Part shown: piece by piece, positions 25,748 through 34,908 of the stretch
Layout of the letters: each line of letters begins with the position of its first letter
Position numbering within the stretch: position 1 is the stretch's first letter
Assembly: GCA_963824345.1 (NCBI GenBank)
Contig: CAWGOZ010000023.1
Span: 434,001 to 498,000 of the forward strand
Direction of reading: 5' to 3'
Origin: Palsa-89 sp963824345
GTDB lineage: Bacteria; Acidobacteriota; Terriglobia; Bryobacterales; Bryobacteraceae
Length of the DNA: 64,000 nt
The notes under the pieces: generated by a model
What the model saw: only the letters and a program-made list of their open reading frames with translations
Told to the model about the DNA's origin: nothing
Databases searched by the model: none
Program-made: the position numbers and the translations under genes

Positions 25748-26977
25748 CTATTTTACGAGCAGCGCGCGCGCTTCGCCGGCCACATAGAGCGAACCGGTGA
25801 TGAAAATGACGTCGCCCGGTCCGGCTTGGCCGAACTGCGCGATGGCCTCGGCGACGGAGTGCGTGAGTTGAGCGCCCGGTGCCGAAATGTTTTCGGGCGG
25901 CATCGCTCGCGCGTTCGCCGGCGCGGTCAGAATCAAACGATCGGCCAGCGGGAACAGGATCGACGCCATCTCGGCGACGGCTTTGTCTCGCAATGCGCCA
26001 TACACGATCCAGATGCGCCGGCGTCCCCAGTAGAAGCGGCGAATGTAATTCGCCAGCGCGCGAATTCCCGCTGGGTTGTGGGCGCCATCGATCAGGATCT
26101 CCGGCTCTTCGGAAACACGTTCCAGCCGGCCTGGCCACTGCGTCATCGCGATTCCCGCGGGCGAGACGCCGAGCTCCGCTAGAGCAATCCCGGCCACGCG
26201 CGCGTTTTCCACTTGATGCTCCCCGGCCAGCGGGCAAGTGATCGGAAGGCCACCCAGACGAAAGCTGCTGCCGCGAGCGTCCAGCACAAGATCGGTGATC
26301 GCCCATTCGCGCGAGAACGTGTAGGGTCCCCGCGCGCTTGCTCGCAACACAGCTTCGGCTTCCGGACGCTGCTCGGCGAATATAGCCGGTACACCGGGCT
26401 TCAGGATTCCGGCCTTTTCGGCTGCGATCTGCTCAATGGTGTCACCGAGAAACATCTGGTGATCGAGATCGATGGGCGTAATCACGCAGAGCTCGGGCGT
26501 GACCACGTTAGTGGCATCCAAACGGCCGCCCAGCCCCACTTCCAGGACCGCCGTGTGCACTTTTTCACCCGCGAACAGAACCAACGCCATCGCGGTTACG
26601 GTTTCAAAGTACGTCGGATGCATGTCGAGCGCTCCCGACGCGACCATCCGCTGCGCAGTTTCGTGCACGCGTTCGAATGCGCCCGCGAATTGCTCGGGAC
26701 TCACCGGATGGCCGGCGATCTGAATGCGCTCGGTTGGTTCTACCAGGTGAGGCGAAATATACAGGCCCGTTCGAATCCCGCCGGCGCGCAGCCCGGCTTC
26801 GATCATGGCGCTGGTGGAACCTTTGCCGTTGGTCCCCGCGACATGAATCCAACGGCCCGCGCGATGCGGATTACCGAGTGCCTCGAGCAGCGCTCCAATC
26901 CGGTCGAGTCCCAGCTTGGCAGTTAGAACTTCGTTGCCGAGTGAGTAGAGATATTGGACCGCTTCGGCGTAGTTCAT
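25748..26977 (-). CDS. folC: Folylpolyglutamate synthase/dihydrofolate synthase
   Basis: 409 residues from ATG 26977, the usual length for FolC. Motifs are AGTNGKGSTSAMIEAGLRAG (P-loop, about 47-66), TGLYISPHLVEPTERIQI, AVLEVGLGGRLDATNV, ITPIDLDHQMFLGDTIEQIA, EKAGILKPGVPAI and LIDGAHNPAGIRAL. It adds glutamate to dihydropteroate and to folates. It is followed closely by plsC and divergent from the Uma2 gene with only about 30 bp between starts. Confidence 0.92.
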   Translation of the reverse strand: MNYAEAVQYLYSLGNEVLTAKLGLDRIGALLEALGNPHRAGRWIHVAGTNGKGSTSAMIEAGLRAGGIRTGLYISPHLVEPTERIQIAGHPVSPEQFAGAFERVHETAQRMVASGALDMHPTYFETVTAMALVLFAGEKVHTAVLEVGLGGRLDATNVVTPELCVITPIDLDHQMFLGDTIEQIAAEKAGILKPGVPAIFAEQRPEAEAVLRASARGPYTFSREWAITDLVLDARGSSFRLGGLPITCPLAGEHQVENARVAGIALAELGVSPAGIAMTQWPGRLERVSEEPEILIDGAHNPAGIRALANYIRRFYWGRRRIWIVYGALRDKAVAEMASILFPLADRLILTAPANARAMPPENISAPGAQLTHSVAEAIAQFGQAGPGDVIFITGSLYVAGEARALLVK

Positions 26978-27008
26978 CGCTCATCGTACACTAAGGGAAA
27001 GGGCAGCC

Positions 27009-27560
27009 ATGGCGACAACTTCCAAAACGCTTACCTACGAAGAATGGCTCGCGCTTCCGGAGGTGGAAGGCGTGGAGGAGGTCGTCGATGGTGAGATCGT
27101 CACGATGCCGCCGAATCAAGTCATTCATGCCGACATTGTGGAAAACCTTGCCGACCTGTTAAGGGCACAAGTGGATCGCAGGACCGTTCAAGTCCGCATC
27201 AGTACTTTCGGGTTGGTGATACACCGCGACCCTTTGACCACGCGAGTTCCGGATATAGGGGTTTTCATCCGGGCCAACGTCGTCCAGCAGGACGGCTACA
27301 TCCACTCCGCGCCCGAACTGGTGGTAGAAGTGCTTTCCCCCGCCAACACGCGCTCGGAGCGCGCCAGGAAATTGCAGGATTACGAAAGCTTGGGCGTTCC
27401 CGAAGTTTGGGTGGTCTCGCCGGAGGCGCAAACGGTGGAAGTCCTGCGCCTCAATGAGGACCGGCGTCTGATCACAACCTTGCTGCTGCGGGAAGGCGAA
27501 CTGAAACCCACGCGGTTCCCGGAAGCATCCGTCGACATCGCGGCCATCTGGCCCAAATAA
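27009..27560 (+). CDS. Uma2-family (DUF820) PD-(D/E)XK-like endonuclease
   Basis: 183 residues from ATG 27009 with a purine-rich ribosome site (AAGGGAAAGGG). Family pattern: LTYEEWLALPEVEGVEEVVD near the start (the conserved YEE...E/DGEI block), then TTRVPDIGVFI, ELVVEVLSPANTRSERARK and YESLGVPEVWVVSPEAQTV. Uma2 proteins have a PD-(D/E)XK-type fold and abundant paralogues in cyanobacteria and acidobacteria. Whether they cut DNA in cells is not established. A second, 5'-damaged copy lies 1.15 kb downstream. Confidence 0.85.
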   Translation: MATTSKTLTYEEWLALPEVEGVEEVVDGEIVTMPPNQVIHADIVENLADLLRAQVDRRTVQVRISTFGLVIHRDPLTTRVPDIGVFIRANVVQQDGYIHSAPELVVEVLSPANTRSERARKLQDYESLGVPEVWVVSPEAQTVEVLRLNEDRRLITTLLLREGELKPTRFPEASVDIAAIWPK

Positions 27561-27614
27561 CGGCACTACCTTACTGGGCAGACCGAACTGGCACAATCCG
27601 CAGAAAAGCGGCAC

Positions 27615-28163
27615 CTACCTGATGTCCCAACTGTCACGGTAAGGTTTTAGGAGTTTTTGCTCCTGTTCGAGCAAAGCCTTTCTTGTAGCGTTCATCCTTG
27701 GCGGAATGCAATCGAGCGAAATCCAAACAACGTGCGGCTTCTTAGGGCTGCCATCCTTTTTCGGCGTTCGATACTCACGGTCGAGATTTATTTGGGCTGC
27801 CTCCTCTGCGATTTGTACAGGAAGCACCAGACAGGAGTACTCTTTTGGTGATTTCACAGAGACCAGGACCACGATTTCCGCTTCGTAGAAGGAAGCGCGC
27901 CTGTTGAACATCGGCTCTTTCTTGGCGAGGATGGCGTCGGTACAAAAGCCATAGCCGAACCACGTCCCGTCGCCGTCCTCCGTAGCGCCCTTTACCTGCA
28001 ACTGCCACGTCCTGCCATCTTTCGCCGCGAGCAGGTCTGCGTTCGCGGACGTCCCCTCCTTATTGAGATCGCTTACCCGGAATCCCCGGTACTCCAGCTC
28101 GTTTGAAACGATCCGCTCAGCGATGCGACCAACGTTTTGCTTTCTTATGCCGAGCAAGCTCAT
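27615..28163 (-). CDS. Predicted PD-(D/E)XK-superfamily nuclease-like protein
   Basis: 182 residues from ATG 28163, chosen over the frame's first possible start because of a GAGGGGG ribosome site. The core NELEYRGFRVSDLNKEG, then NADLLAAKD and WQLQVKG, gives an E...D...QxK arrangement like the restriction-endonuclease-like fold seen in Holliday-junction resolvases and some restriction enzymes. The rest, including VWISLDCIPPRMNATRKALL, is unassigned. It sits on the opposite strand between two Uma2 copies that share about 97% identity. The fold call is inference from the motif. Confidence 0.55.
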   Translation of the reverse strand: MSLLGIRKQNVGRIAERIVSNELEYRGFRVSDLNKEGTSANADLLAAKDGRTWQLQVKGATEDGDGTWFGYGFCTDAILAKKEPMFNRRASFYEAEIVVLVSVKSPKEYSCLVLPVQIAEEAAQINLDREYRTPKKDGSPKKPHVVWISLDCIPPRMNATRKALLEQEQKLLKPYRDSWDIR

Positions 28164-28244
28164 CGAGTCCCCCTCACGGATTCTACGACATCGCAACGAC
28201 ATCGGTGACCGCCTGGAGGTGAAGCATCACCCTCCGCGGCGCAG

Positions 28245-28715
28245 GTGAGATCGTCAAGATGCCGCCGAATGAGCTTCCGCACGCTTTATGCCGCCGAAAA
28301 TCTGGCCGACCTGCTCAAGGCACAAGTGGATCGCAGGACCGTTCAAGTCCGCATCAGTACTTTCGGGTTGGTGATACACCGCGACCCTTTGACCACGCGA
28401 GTTCCGGATATAGGGGTTTTCATCCGGGCCAACGTCGTCCAGCAGGATGGCTACATCCACTCCGCTCCGGAGCTGGTAGTAGAAGTGCTTTCCCCCGCCA
28501 ACACGCGCTCGGAGCGCGCCAGGAAATTGCAGGATTACGAAAGCTTGGGCGTTCCCGAAGTTTGGGTGGTCTCGCCGGAGGCGCAAACTGTGGAAGTTCT
28601 GCGCTTCAATGAGGACCGGCCTCTGATCACAACATCGCTGCTGCGGGAAGGCGAACTCAAGCCCACGCGGTTCCCGGAAGCATCCGTCGACATCGCGGCC
28701 ATCTGGCCCAAATAA
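28245..28715 (+). pseudogene. Uma2-family gene copy with broken 5' end
   Basis: From 28321 to 28715 this repeats 27166-27560 with about 13 differences by my hand count (roughly 97% identity), keeping VPDIGVFI, ELVVEVLSPAN and the same final codons. The 5' end is damaged: GGTGAGATCGTC...ATGCCGCCGAAT is recognisable near 28246-28275, but one extra base before 28310 puts it out of frame with the rest, and the YEEWLALPE segment is missing. The open frame shown starts in the wrong frame for its first 20 or so residues. Probably non-functional, though a short product is possible. Confidence 0.75.
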
Positions 28716-28717
28716 AA

Positions 28718-28747
28718 AGCGCCGAGTGCGGTGATGCACCCGGCGCT
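28718..28747. terminator. Bidirectional terminator hairpin
   Basis: AGCGCCGAGTGC pairs with GCACCCGGCGCT around a GGTGAT loop (one bulge mismatch). It has AATAAAA on the left, which reads as a T run on the minus strand, and lies between the converging Uma2 copy and the OmpA-like gene. It is best read as the terminator of the minus-strand OmpA-like gene, and may also serve the plus strand. Confidence 0.65.
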
Positions 28748-28772
28748 GGAAAACAACTGCTGCTTTAACCGC

Positions 28773-30644
28773 TTACTTCGGGCAGCCGATCTTCTTCAGG
28801 TCGGCATCCGGCAGCTCCTTGGCATCGCGAGCCGCGGGCGGCAGCGACAAGCCTTTCGGAACGAGCCATATTTCCACGCGGCGGTTCTTGGCTGCGTCGC
28901 TGTCTTCGATTGCCGCTCCCTTGCGCTCTGTCGGGGCGGTGGTGGAGACGGCGCAAGAAGTCGGCACCGACGGCGTGTCCTGAGTCGCACCCACCCAGCT
29001 TCCCTTGATTCGGGATGGATCGAGTGCACTGCAGGTGCCGCCGCCGCCGCTCAGGACCGCAGCGGTTTCGAGCACGCGATTCTTATCCAGATCACGGCCC
29101 CGGCGCGATCTGCCGCTGGGCGCTTCACTGCTATCGATATGGCCCACCAGGACGACATCGAAGTTCGGGTTTCCGGTGAGCAGAGGATACAACTGCTCGA
29201 TCAGGACGCGCTTGCCGCAATTGTTGACTCGCGCGCTGTTCTTCGGGAACAAAATATCGCCGAAGTGCCGGATGGTGGCGGCCAAATTCACCGTGATGTT
29301 CGCGGACGCGCTGCCGGATCCGCCCTTGCTGTCGGTTACCGTCGCGGTCACTCTCACTTGCTTGGTCTGCGGCCGGCTGCGATCGCCCTCATTGAAGGCA
29401 ACCGAGCTGGAGTCGAATTGAACGTCGGCCCCGCTTCCGGACACGGTGCCTTCAGACGCCGCCCAACTATACGTCAACTGGCCGCTGCAATCGGAGCCCG
29501 CGGCGGTAACGTGCAGCGCGGCGGTTTGGCCGCGATCCAGTGTTGACGGGTTGGCGGTAGCTCCACTCACCGCTGGAGTGCTGTAAGAATTGGCGTGGAT
29601 CGATACCCCACTCGCGTTTCCGCTTCGCGAGGCATCGCCCGAGTCGGCAACATGCAAACCGATCTGGTAATTGCCGGCTGCGCTGGGAGTGAAGGTATAC
29701 TGCGCGCCGCCTCCGCCCTGGTTGTTGCCGTTCACCGACCATTGATACGTCAGTGGGTGCCCCTCCGGATCGGAAGCGTTGGAACTCAACTGCACCGCAT
29801 CGCCCGGACAAACCGTTGTGGTGCTGGCCGTAATGGATCCGGCATTGATCGCGCCAAGAACGCGCGGCGCCGGCGGCGGAGGAGGAGGCGGAGGCGCCGG
29901 AAGCTCGCCGCGATGTCCAAGATACAAGGTGAGGCCGGCAGTAGCTTGCATGCCGTCCAGGAGTTGGTGGGCAGGTATGTACGCTGTGCCGGCGCTGCCC
30001 GGGCTGGTGTTCAGACCAAAGCGGGGACCGAGTCCGGTATAGCCCCGGAAATCGACACGCAGTCCAACCCACTTGTTCGCCTGATACTTGATTCCGCCGC
30101 CGTAATTGCCTTGGAAACGTTCATCGGTCTTAAAGTCGTCGAAGCCAGCCGAGGGCGGCTGCGACCTGGCGAAATTGTAAGCGTTCTTGCCCGGCTTGTC
30201 GAACGAAGCCCCCGGGCCAGCCAGGAGGAATGGCCGGAACTTGTGGTTACGCGGCGTAAAATGCCATACGATATCCACCGCCGGCTGGAGTGTGTGGACC
30301 GGCAACGCCGGCTGGAGTATGATTCCGTCCGCCGGATTCGACAGAAAGTTCAACTTGTTCCAAGAATACGCGTTGAAGTCTTCTTCGATAGCCACGTAAT
30401 TCCAGAAGTTCTCCGAGATCCGCCCACCCAGGATGGTGCCTGGCAAGAGCCTGGTGCCGAGGCCCGCCCAGGTTCTCGCGTAGTCGGACCAGCCCGCATA
30501 AACATTCAATTCAAGGAAGTTGTTGTATTCGTCTGACGACGTCGTTGACTTTGCCGGGGCGCTTTGCGCGCGCGCCGGATTCGGGATTCCTAAGACGCCC
30601 AACGCTACCAGCGCCAGAACCGGATACCTCCAAACTGCTCGCAT
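28773..30644 (-). CDS. Outer-membrane beta-barrel/PKD/OmpA-domain protein
   Basis: 623 residues from ATG 30644 with ribosome site GGAAAGGTG. A signal peptide ends at ARAQ. Residues about 40-255 alternate aromatic and polar residues like an eight-stranded OmpA-type barrel (LELNVYAGWSDY to GLTLYLGHRGE). A Pro-run linker leads into two PKD/Ig-like domains (LTYQWSVNGNNQ; LTYSWAASEGTV). The C-terminal OmpA-like peptidoglycan-binding domain contains VVLVGHIDSSEAP and the final NRRVEIWLVP. It probably ties the outer membrane to the cell wall. Confidence 0.78.
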   Translation of the reverse strand: MRAVWRYPVLALVALGVLGIPNPARAQSAPAKSTTSSDEYNNFLELNVYAGWSDYARTWAGLGTRLLPGTILGGRISENFWNYVAIEEDFNAYSWNKLNFLSNPADGIILQPALPVHTLQPAVDIVWHFTPRNHKFRPFLLAGPGASFDKPGKNAYNFARSQPPSAGFDDFKTDERFQGNYGGGIKYQANKWVGLRVDFRGYTGLGPRFGLNTSPGSAGTAYIPAHQLLDGMQATAGLTLYLGHRGELPAPPPPPPPPAPRVLGAINAGSITASTTTVCPGDAVQLSSNASDPEGHPLTYQWSVNGNNQGGGGAQYTFTPSAAGNYQIGLHVADSGDASRSGNASGVSIHANSYSTPAVSGATANPSTLDRGQTAALHVTAAGSDCSGQLTYSWAASEGTVSGSGADVQFDSSSVAFNEGDRSRPQTKQVRVTATVTDSKGGSGSASANITVNLAATIRHFGDILFPKNSARVNNCGKRVLIEQLYPLLTGNPNFDVVLVGHIDSSEAPSGRSRRGRDLDKNRVLETAAVLSGGGGTCSALDPSRIKGSWVGATQDTPSVPTSCAVSTTAPTERKGAAIEDSDAAKNRRVEIWLVPKGLSLPPAARDAKELPDADLKKIGCPK

Positions 30645-30683
30645 GTTGTTCACCTTTCCTCTGATTTTCAATGACCGTTGTTT

Positions 30684-32717
30684 TCAATTACTGCTTGAGA
30701 TAACCGCATGATCCCCCTGTTTGGCCACTCCGGCCTGAGGTAGATCGAAAACCAATGCGCCCCGCGCGTTGGTAAGTGCAAACATCCGCCGGGGAAGATC
30801 GGGCGCGAACCACAATGTGCGAATCGCGGCGTCCCGGAGCCCCTGGTCGGACAAGGATTGCCACGACTCGCCACCGTCCACGGACCGGTACACGACGCCG
30901 TACTGAACCAGGAATGCTTCCGGCTTCTGTCCCGGCAGAGTCTGCGCCGGATTAAACCGCACGGAGTCCACTGTGGCCGCGGGTACACCCTCCGTCACCA
31001 TTGTCCAATGCGCGCCTTCGTCATTGGAACGCAGCAGGCCCCGCGAAGTTGCGGCCAGAATCGCTACCTCGCGGCTGGCCGGAAGCGCCAAGTCATACAG
31101 ATAATAGCTATTGTCGGGCAATATGGAGGGCTGCCAGGTGCGTCCTTCGTCCACTGAAATAAACAGAGCCGAGCTGGTTCGTGCAGCCAGACGAGAGGCG
31201 CCGCTCGGGGGCGCATCTAATGCCAGCACCGGGATTCCGGTCAAGCCTTTCACCTGTTCCCACGTGGTCCCCAGGGTCGAGCTGCGGAATAAACCGGCAT
31301 CCGTACCGGCGAACAGCACCGGTTTGTCCAGTGTCACAACGCGGAGCGCGTGGATGCGAGTGCGTGCCGCTGTGGCTGCCGGAATATGTCCCTGCCGGGG
31401 CGCGATCTTCGGCGGAACTCGCGGCGCGGCCACCGCCGACCACGTTTTTCCGCCGTCCGCCGATTTCAAAATCGCATCCTCGCTGGCCCCAAAAAGTAGT
31501 GTGCTTCCTGGAGACGCTGCCAGGCTGTGAAGGTTTCTACCCAACAGCCCTTCTTCGTTGGCGCGCAAAGACCATTCCAGCCCCCCGTCGTTGCTCACGA
31601 AGACGCCGCCGTAGAGCCCTTCATACGTGCTGCTGGCGTACAGCCGCTTGCCGTCCGAAGCAATCTGCGACAGCCGATGGTTGGCAAAGCCCGTATTCAC
31701 GGGCCGCAAGGTCTCGCCCGAGTCCATGCTTTTTAGGACGCCGGCATATTCGGTGGCCAGGTAGAGCGTGCGCGGGTCCCCGGGGTCGAACACCATCCAG
31801 TTCACTTGCTCGAAACTCAAATGGCGCCAAGTTTTGCCGCCGTCGGGCGATTTGAACAGGCCCAAAGTGGTACCGGCGTAAATCGTATCTGAATTGCGCG
31901 GGTCTTCCGCGATGATGTGCGTGCGGCGGTGCGTCCCCGGGATTCCGTGGATCTTCACCCAGGCCGCGCCGGCGCTGTCGCTGCGGTAGATTCCGCTGCA
32001 GGCGCTGGCGAAGAGCAATTGCGGACGGTTGGGGTCGACCCGGATCGAGAAAATGTCGGAGTCGTCAACCAGGCCTGTGGAAATCGAATGCCACGTCGCG
32101 CCGCCGTCGGTGGTCTTCCAGGGCAGGTGCGGCGTTCCCGCGTACAGCGTGTGTGTGTCAGCGGGATCAAAGGCCAGAGCTGTGATGTCCTGCATCTCCA
32201 CGTCGGCTTCAGAGGAGATTCTCCTCCATGTTGCGCCCGCGTCTACGGTTAAAAAAACGCCCTTCGAGGTACCAGCCGCGATTACTTCCGCATGAGCCGG
32301 GGAAATTGCGAGCGATTCGATCCGCGCACCGCTCGTTCCGGTCAAAACACGCCAATGTTCGCCGCCGTCCATGCTTTCCCACACGCCGGAGTCGCGCGAA
32401 TCTCCCGCATCCAAACCCGCATAAAAGCGTCCGGATTCGGTGGGGTCAATCAGCACCGAATTAAATACTCCCGGTGTCCCGCGTGGAAACGGCAGCAAGC
32501 GCCAGGACGCGCCGGCGTCGTCGGAACGAAATAGCAAAGAGTCGCGCGAACCGGCGATCAAAGTTCCGCCATTCCGCGGGTCAATTGCTATCGCTCTCGC
32601 GCTCCCACCGAACGGACCTGCCAACTTCCAGCCGCCAAGTACGGGTACGGGTAGCGCGGCAACCAGAAGCAACGCGAGACCAAGAGCTGGTTGCCCCCCA
32701 ACCTTTTTTCGAGTCAC
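30684..32717 (-). CDS. Secreted BNR/YCF48-like repeat protein (sortilin/sialidase-type propeller)
   Basis: 677 residues from GTG 32717 with a signal peptide (LGLALLLVAALPVPVLGG). The body is a series of repeats of the type LFRSDDAGASWRLLP, VFLTVDAGATWRRI, PWKTTDGGATWHSI, IYRSDSAGAAWVKI, LFKSPDGGKTWRHL and VYRSVDGGESWQSL. These are the Asp-box/BNR motif S-x-D-x-G-x-x-W, at least eight times, each followed by a DPxxxxTLYAGT strand. Such proteins fold as large beta-propellers outside the cytoplasm; without catalytic residues they are usually binding proteins. It follows the same direction as the OmpA-like gene, 39 bp upstream. Confidence 0.82.
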   Translation of the reverse strand: MTRKKVGGQPALGLALLLVAALPVPVLGGWKLAGPFGGSARAIAIDPRNGGTLIAGSRDSLLFRSDDAGASWRLLPFPRGTPGVFNSVLIDPTESGRFYAGLDAGDSRDSGVWESMDGGEHWRVLTGTSGARIESLAISPAHAEVIAAGTSKGVFLTVDAGATWRRISSEADVEMQDITALAFDPADTHTLYAGTPHLPWKTTDGGATWHSISTGLVDDSDIFSIRVDPNRPQLLFASACSGIYRSDSAGAAWVKIHGIPGTHRRTHIIAEDPRNSDTIYAGTTLGLFKSPDGGKTWRHLSFEQVNWMVFDPGDPRTLYLATEYAGVLKSMDSGETLRPVNTGFANHRLSQIASDGKRLYASSTYEGLYGGVFVSNDGGLEWSLRANEEGLLGRNLHSLAASPGSTLLFGASEDAILKSADGGKTWSAVAAPRVPPKIAPRQGHIPAATAARTRIHALRVVTLDKPVLFAGTDAGLFRSSTLGTTWEQVKGLTGIPVLALDAPPSGASRLAARTSSALFISVDEGRTWQPSILPDNSYYLYDLALPASREVAILAATSRGLLRSNDEGAHWTMVTEGVPAATVDSVRFNPAQTLPGQKPEAFLVQYGVVYRSVDGGESWQSLSDQGLRDAAIRTLWFAPDLPRRMFALTNARGALVFDLPQAGVAKQGDHAVISSSN

Positions 32718-32802
32718 TTCCTATTACCATATCAAAAAGCAAGCTGCATGAGGGCCTCCCGCCGGGCAGGGAAGTCGTTGAAATGTCTATTCTTAGTTGA
32801 AT

Positions 32803-33267
32803 TTAATGCAGGCCGGTTGGAGACGGATGCCCCGAAATGTCGGTCAGTTGCTCCGCGAGTTGCCTGGGAGCATCCAGATTCTCGACCACCAGGCGGCTAT
32901 TTTCACCGGCGGTTTCGATGGATACGTTGCCGACATTAAACATGCGTTGCGTGATGGACTGGATCACCCGTACGTCCTGTACCTTGGGAAGCTGAATGAT
33001 GCGCGTGGATTTGGAAGCGAGTCCAGTTTCGTAGCGCAGCTTGTCTCCAGCGATCGTCAGTTTGACGGTCTGCCGCTGCAGATGGCGCTTCAGGGGCCAT
33101 AGCAATATAAGCAGGCTGGCGATGGGCAGGTAGGGATATCGCTGGTCCGGATACTCATGCACCAGATACTGGTAATGAACGAAGATGGCCGCGCCCACTA
33201 CCAGCAAAGCGCCAATGTATCCCATCTTGACGAACTTCAGGCTGGGTCGAATGACGATATCGGACAT
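32803..33267 (-). CDS. Bacterial PH-domain membrane protein
   Basis: 154 residues from ATG 33267 (a GTG four codons upstream is possible). Two N-terminal membrane helices (about 15-35 and 50-65) are followed by a bacterial PH domain: LKLTIAGDKLRYETGL-like sequence, then STRIIQLPKVQDVRVIQSI and VGNVSIETAG. This is the bPH_2 pattern of YdbS/YdbT-type proteins. Function unknown. The last residues are exposed and hydrophilic. Divergent from the next gene with about 27 bp between starts. Confidence 0.72.
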   Translation of the reverse strand: MSDIVIRPSLKFVKMGYIGALLVVGAAIFVHYQYLVHEYPDQRYPYLPIASLLILLWPLKRHLQRQTVKLTIAGDKLRYETGLASKSTRIIQLPKVQDVRVIQSITQRMFNVGNVSIETAGENSRLVVENLDAPRQLAEQLTDISGHPSPTGLH

Positions 33268-33294
33268 AGCTTCAGGCACAATTATAGTTACGCG

Positions 33295-34254
33295 ATGAAG
33301 GCCGCCAAGTCCAGCGCCAGGAAATCAAGCTCCAGAAAAGCAGGCGGCAGGCTTGCCCGTTACTTGGTCTCTTTGCCGGAACGCGTGGTGCGCTCGGCGG
33401 CGGCCCTGGCCGGTGGTTTGATTCGCGAGATTGGCGACGTTTCGCTGCCCGCCGCGGTACGCCGCACCAAGACCTACCAGATGATGGTGGATATCGCGCT
33501 GCGCTTCATGATCGAGCGGGTGGGCGAAGTGAAAGGCGTGTATTCGTCCGGAGACGAACTGGCCGGCAATTTCCTGCTGCGCCGCACGGCCGGGCACGGC
33601 ATTGAGCTGGCGGGTTTCATTGCCTTTCGCGCATCGCCGGTATGGATCATGGCAGCGCTGGCCGACGTTTCAGGGGCCGGGCGTCACATCGTTCAGGAAA
33701 TCGCGGAAGCGCTGAAACAGGAGGGCTTGCTCCAGGGCGACGCCAGGTTTGAAGACGTGGATCAACTGTTGGAAGGTCTGGCGCAAAGCGCGAGCCAGGT
33801 CGCTGACGTGTGTAATGCCCCGCCCCTCGATTTTGCGGGCTTGCGCCGGGAATGGGCTACGTTTCGGACGGCAGTGGCCAAGATGCCGCCGCGCCATCTG
33901 CCTTCGGCGGCATTCCTGCGCCAGCACTGGGAGGAGTTGAAGACGGAGGCGGCTGCGCAGCATCGCGGGGTCTTCGAATTGTCGTCGGTGATGGCCGTCT
34001 CGGCGGTTGCGCGGGCTCCGGTCACTTTATTGCGCCTGGCTCGCGCGGCCAATCGCGGCATATGGCGATCGGGACAGACTTTGGGCGCAAGCGTTCTTCT
34101 GCACTACAGCCAGGTCTTGAACGAAATTCACGAGCGCGGCTATGCGGTCTATTGGGCCCAGGAATTTCGGCCGTACCTGCGCGCAGCCGCGGAACAATTC
34201 TCGCCCAAACACCGCTCGACGACCGTGCGATGGCTCAGATTAGTGCGAAAATAG
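33295..34254 (+). CDS. Conserved protein of unknown function
   Basis: 319 residues from ATG 33295. The N-terminus is strongly basic and Ser-rich (MKAAKSSARKSSSRKAGGR), followed by helical segments. One is hydrophobic at about 100-130 (IELAGFIAFRASPVWIMAAL) and may associate with membrane. There is no motif I recognise. The frame is open upstream to 33157 but that part overlaps the divergent PH-domain gene. The C-terminus (KHRSTTVRWLRLVRK) is also basic. It may be in the same unit as the sigma factor that follows after about 90 bp. Confidence 0.5.
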   Translation: MKAAKSSARKSSSRKAGGRLARYLVSLPERVVRSAAALAGGLIREIGDVSLPAAVRRTKTYQMMVDIALRFMIERVGEVKGVYSSGDELAGNFLLRRTAGHGIELAGFIAFRASPVWIMAALADVSGAGRHIVQEIAEALKQEGLLQGDARFEDVDQLLEGLAQSASQVADVCNAPPLDFAGLRREWATFRTAVAKMPPRHLPSAAFLRQHWEELKTEAAAQHRGVFELSSVMAVSAVARAPVTLLRLARAANRGIWRSGQTLGASVLLHYSQVLNEIHERGYAVYWAQEFRPYLRAAAEQFSPKHRSTTVRWLRLVRK

Positions 34255-34341
34255 GGGGAAAAGTGACAGAGCCGCCACCGTACGGCAGCCGGTAAGCCTT
34301 TCATACCGCCCGGTTCGTCTTTTTCGTCCTGGCGCGCGTCT

Positions 34342-34908
34342 TTGGATTGGAGCCGAAGTTTGATCTTTCGGGAGGTTGAGGACCGCGACCTGATCGCCAA
34401 GGCGCGTCGGGGGCAGGTGGATGCCTACAACGTGCTCGTTTCTCGGTGGGAGAAGCGCGTCTTCAATTATCTCCTGCGATTGGTGCGGCAGCGCGAGGAT
34501 GCCCTTGATCTCAGCCAGGATGTGTTTTTGAAGGCCTATCAGAACCTGAAGAAGCTGGATGACCCGGCGAAGTTCCCGGCCTGGCTGTTTCGGATCGCGC
34601 ACAACGAGGCGTATTCGCTGCTGCGGAAGAACCGGCCGGAGAGCGAGCTGGTGGCCGAGCCCAGGATGGCGGAATCGAGCGGGGGCCTGTTCCCGATCGA
34701 ATCCACATTGGCAGTACGAAGTGCCCTGGAACGGCTGTCGGACGATCATCGCGAGGCGGTGCTGTTGAAGGTCTATCAGGGATTTAAGTTCGAGGAGATG
34801 GCGGAGATTTTAGCTTGCCCGGTCTCGACCGTGAAATCCCGCCTGTACACTGCGCTGGATCTCCTGAAACAAACTCTAGCTCCAGTAAACATGGGAGGCG
34901 CGGAATGA
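34342..34908 (+). CDS. RNA polymerase sigma factor, sigma-70/ECF family
   Basis: 188 residues if TTG 34342 is used; TTG 34360 (LIFREVEDRDLIAKA) is equally possible, and no ATG fits. Region 2: RDLIAKARRGQVDAYNVLVS, DALDLSQDVFLKAYQNL and FPAWLFRIAHNEAYSLLRK. Region 4: LERLSDDHREAVLLKVYQG, FEEMAEILACPVSTVKSRLY. This is a complete ECF sigma factor, which directs transcription of a regulon under envelope control. The next gene, an ATGA-overlapped zinc-finger anti-sigma factor, is its expected inhibitor. Confidence 0.88.
   Translation: MDWSRSLIFREVEDRDLIAKARRGQVDAYNVLVSRWEKRVFNYLLRLVRQREDALDLSQDVFLKAYQNLKKLDDPAKFPAWLFRIAHNEAYSLLRKNRPESELVAEPRMAESSGGLFPIESTLAVRSALERLSDDHREAVLLKVYQGFKFEEMAEILACPVSTVKSRLYTALDLLKQTLAPVNMGGAE

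Noticed and set aside
25743..26306. N-terminal extension of plsC
   Set aside because: The extended frame is antisense-free but out of frame within folC; the membrane anchor and acyltransferase motif begin after GTG 25742.
29779..30042. Gly-rich plus-strand ORF opposite the OmpA-like gene
   Set aside because: It is the complement of the Pro-run linker of the real gene.
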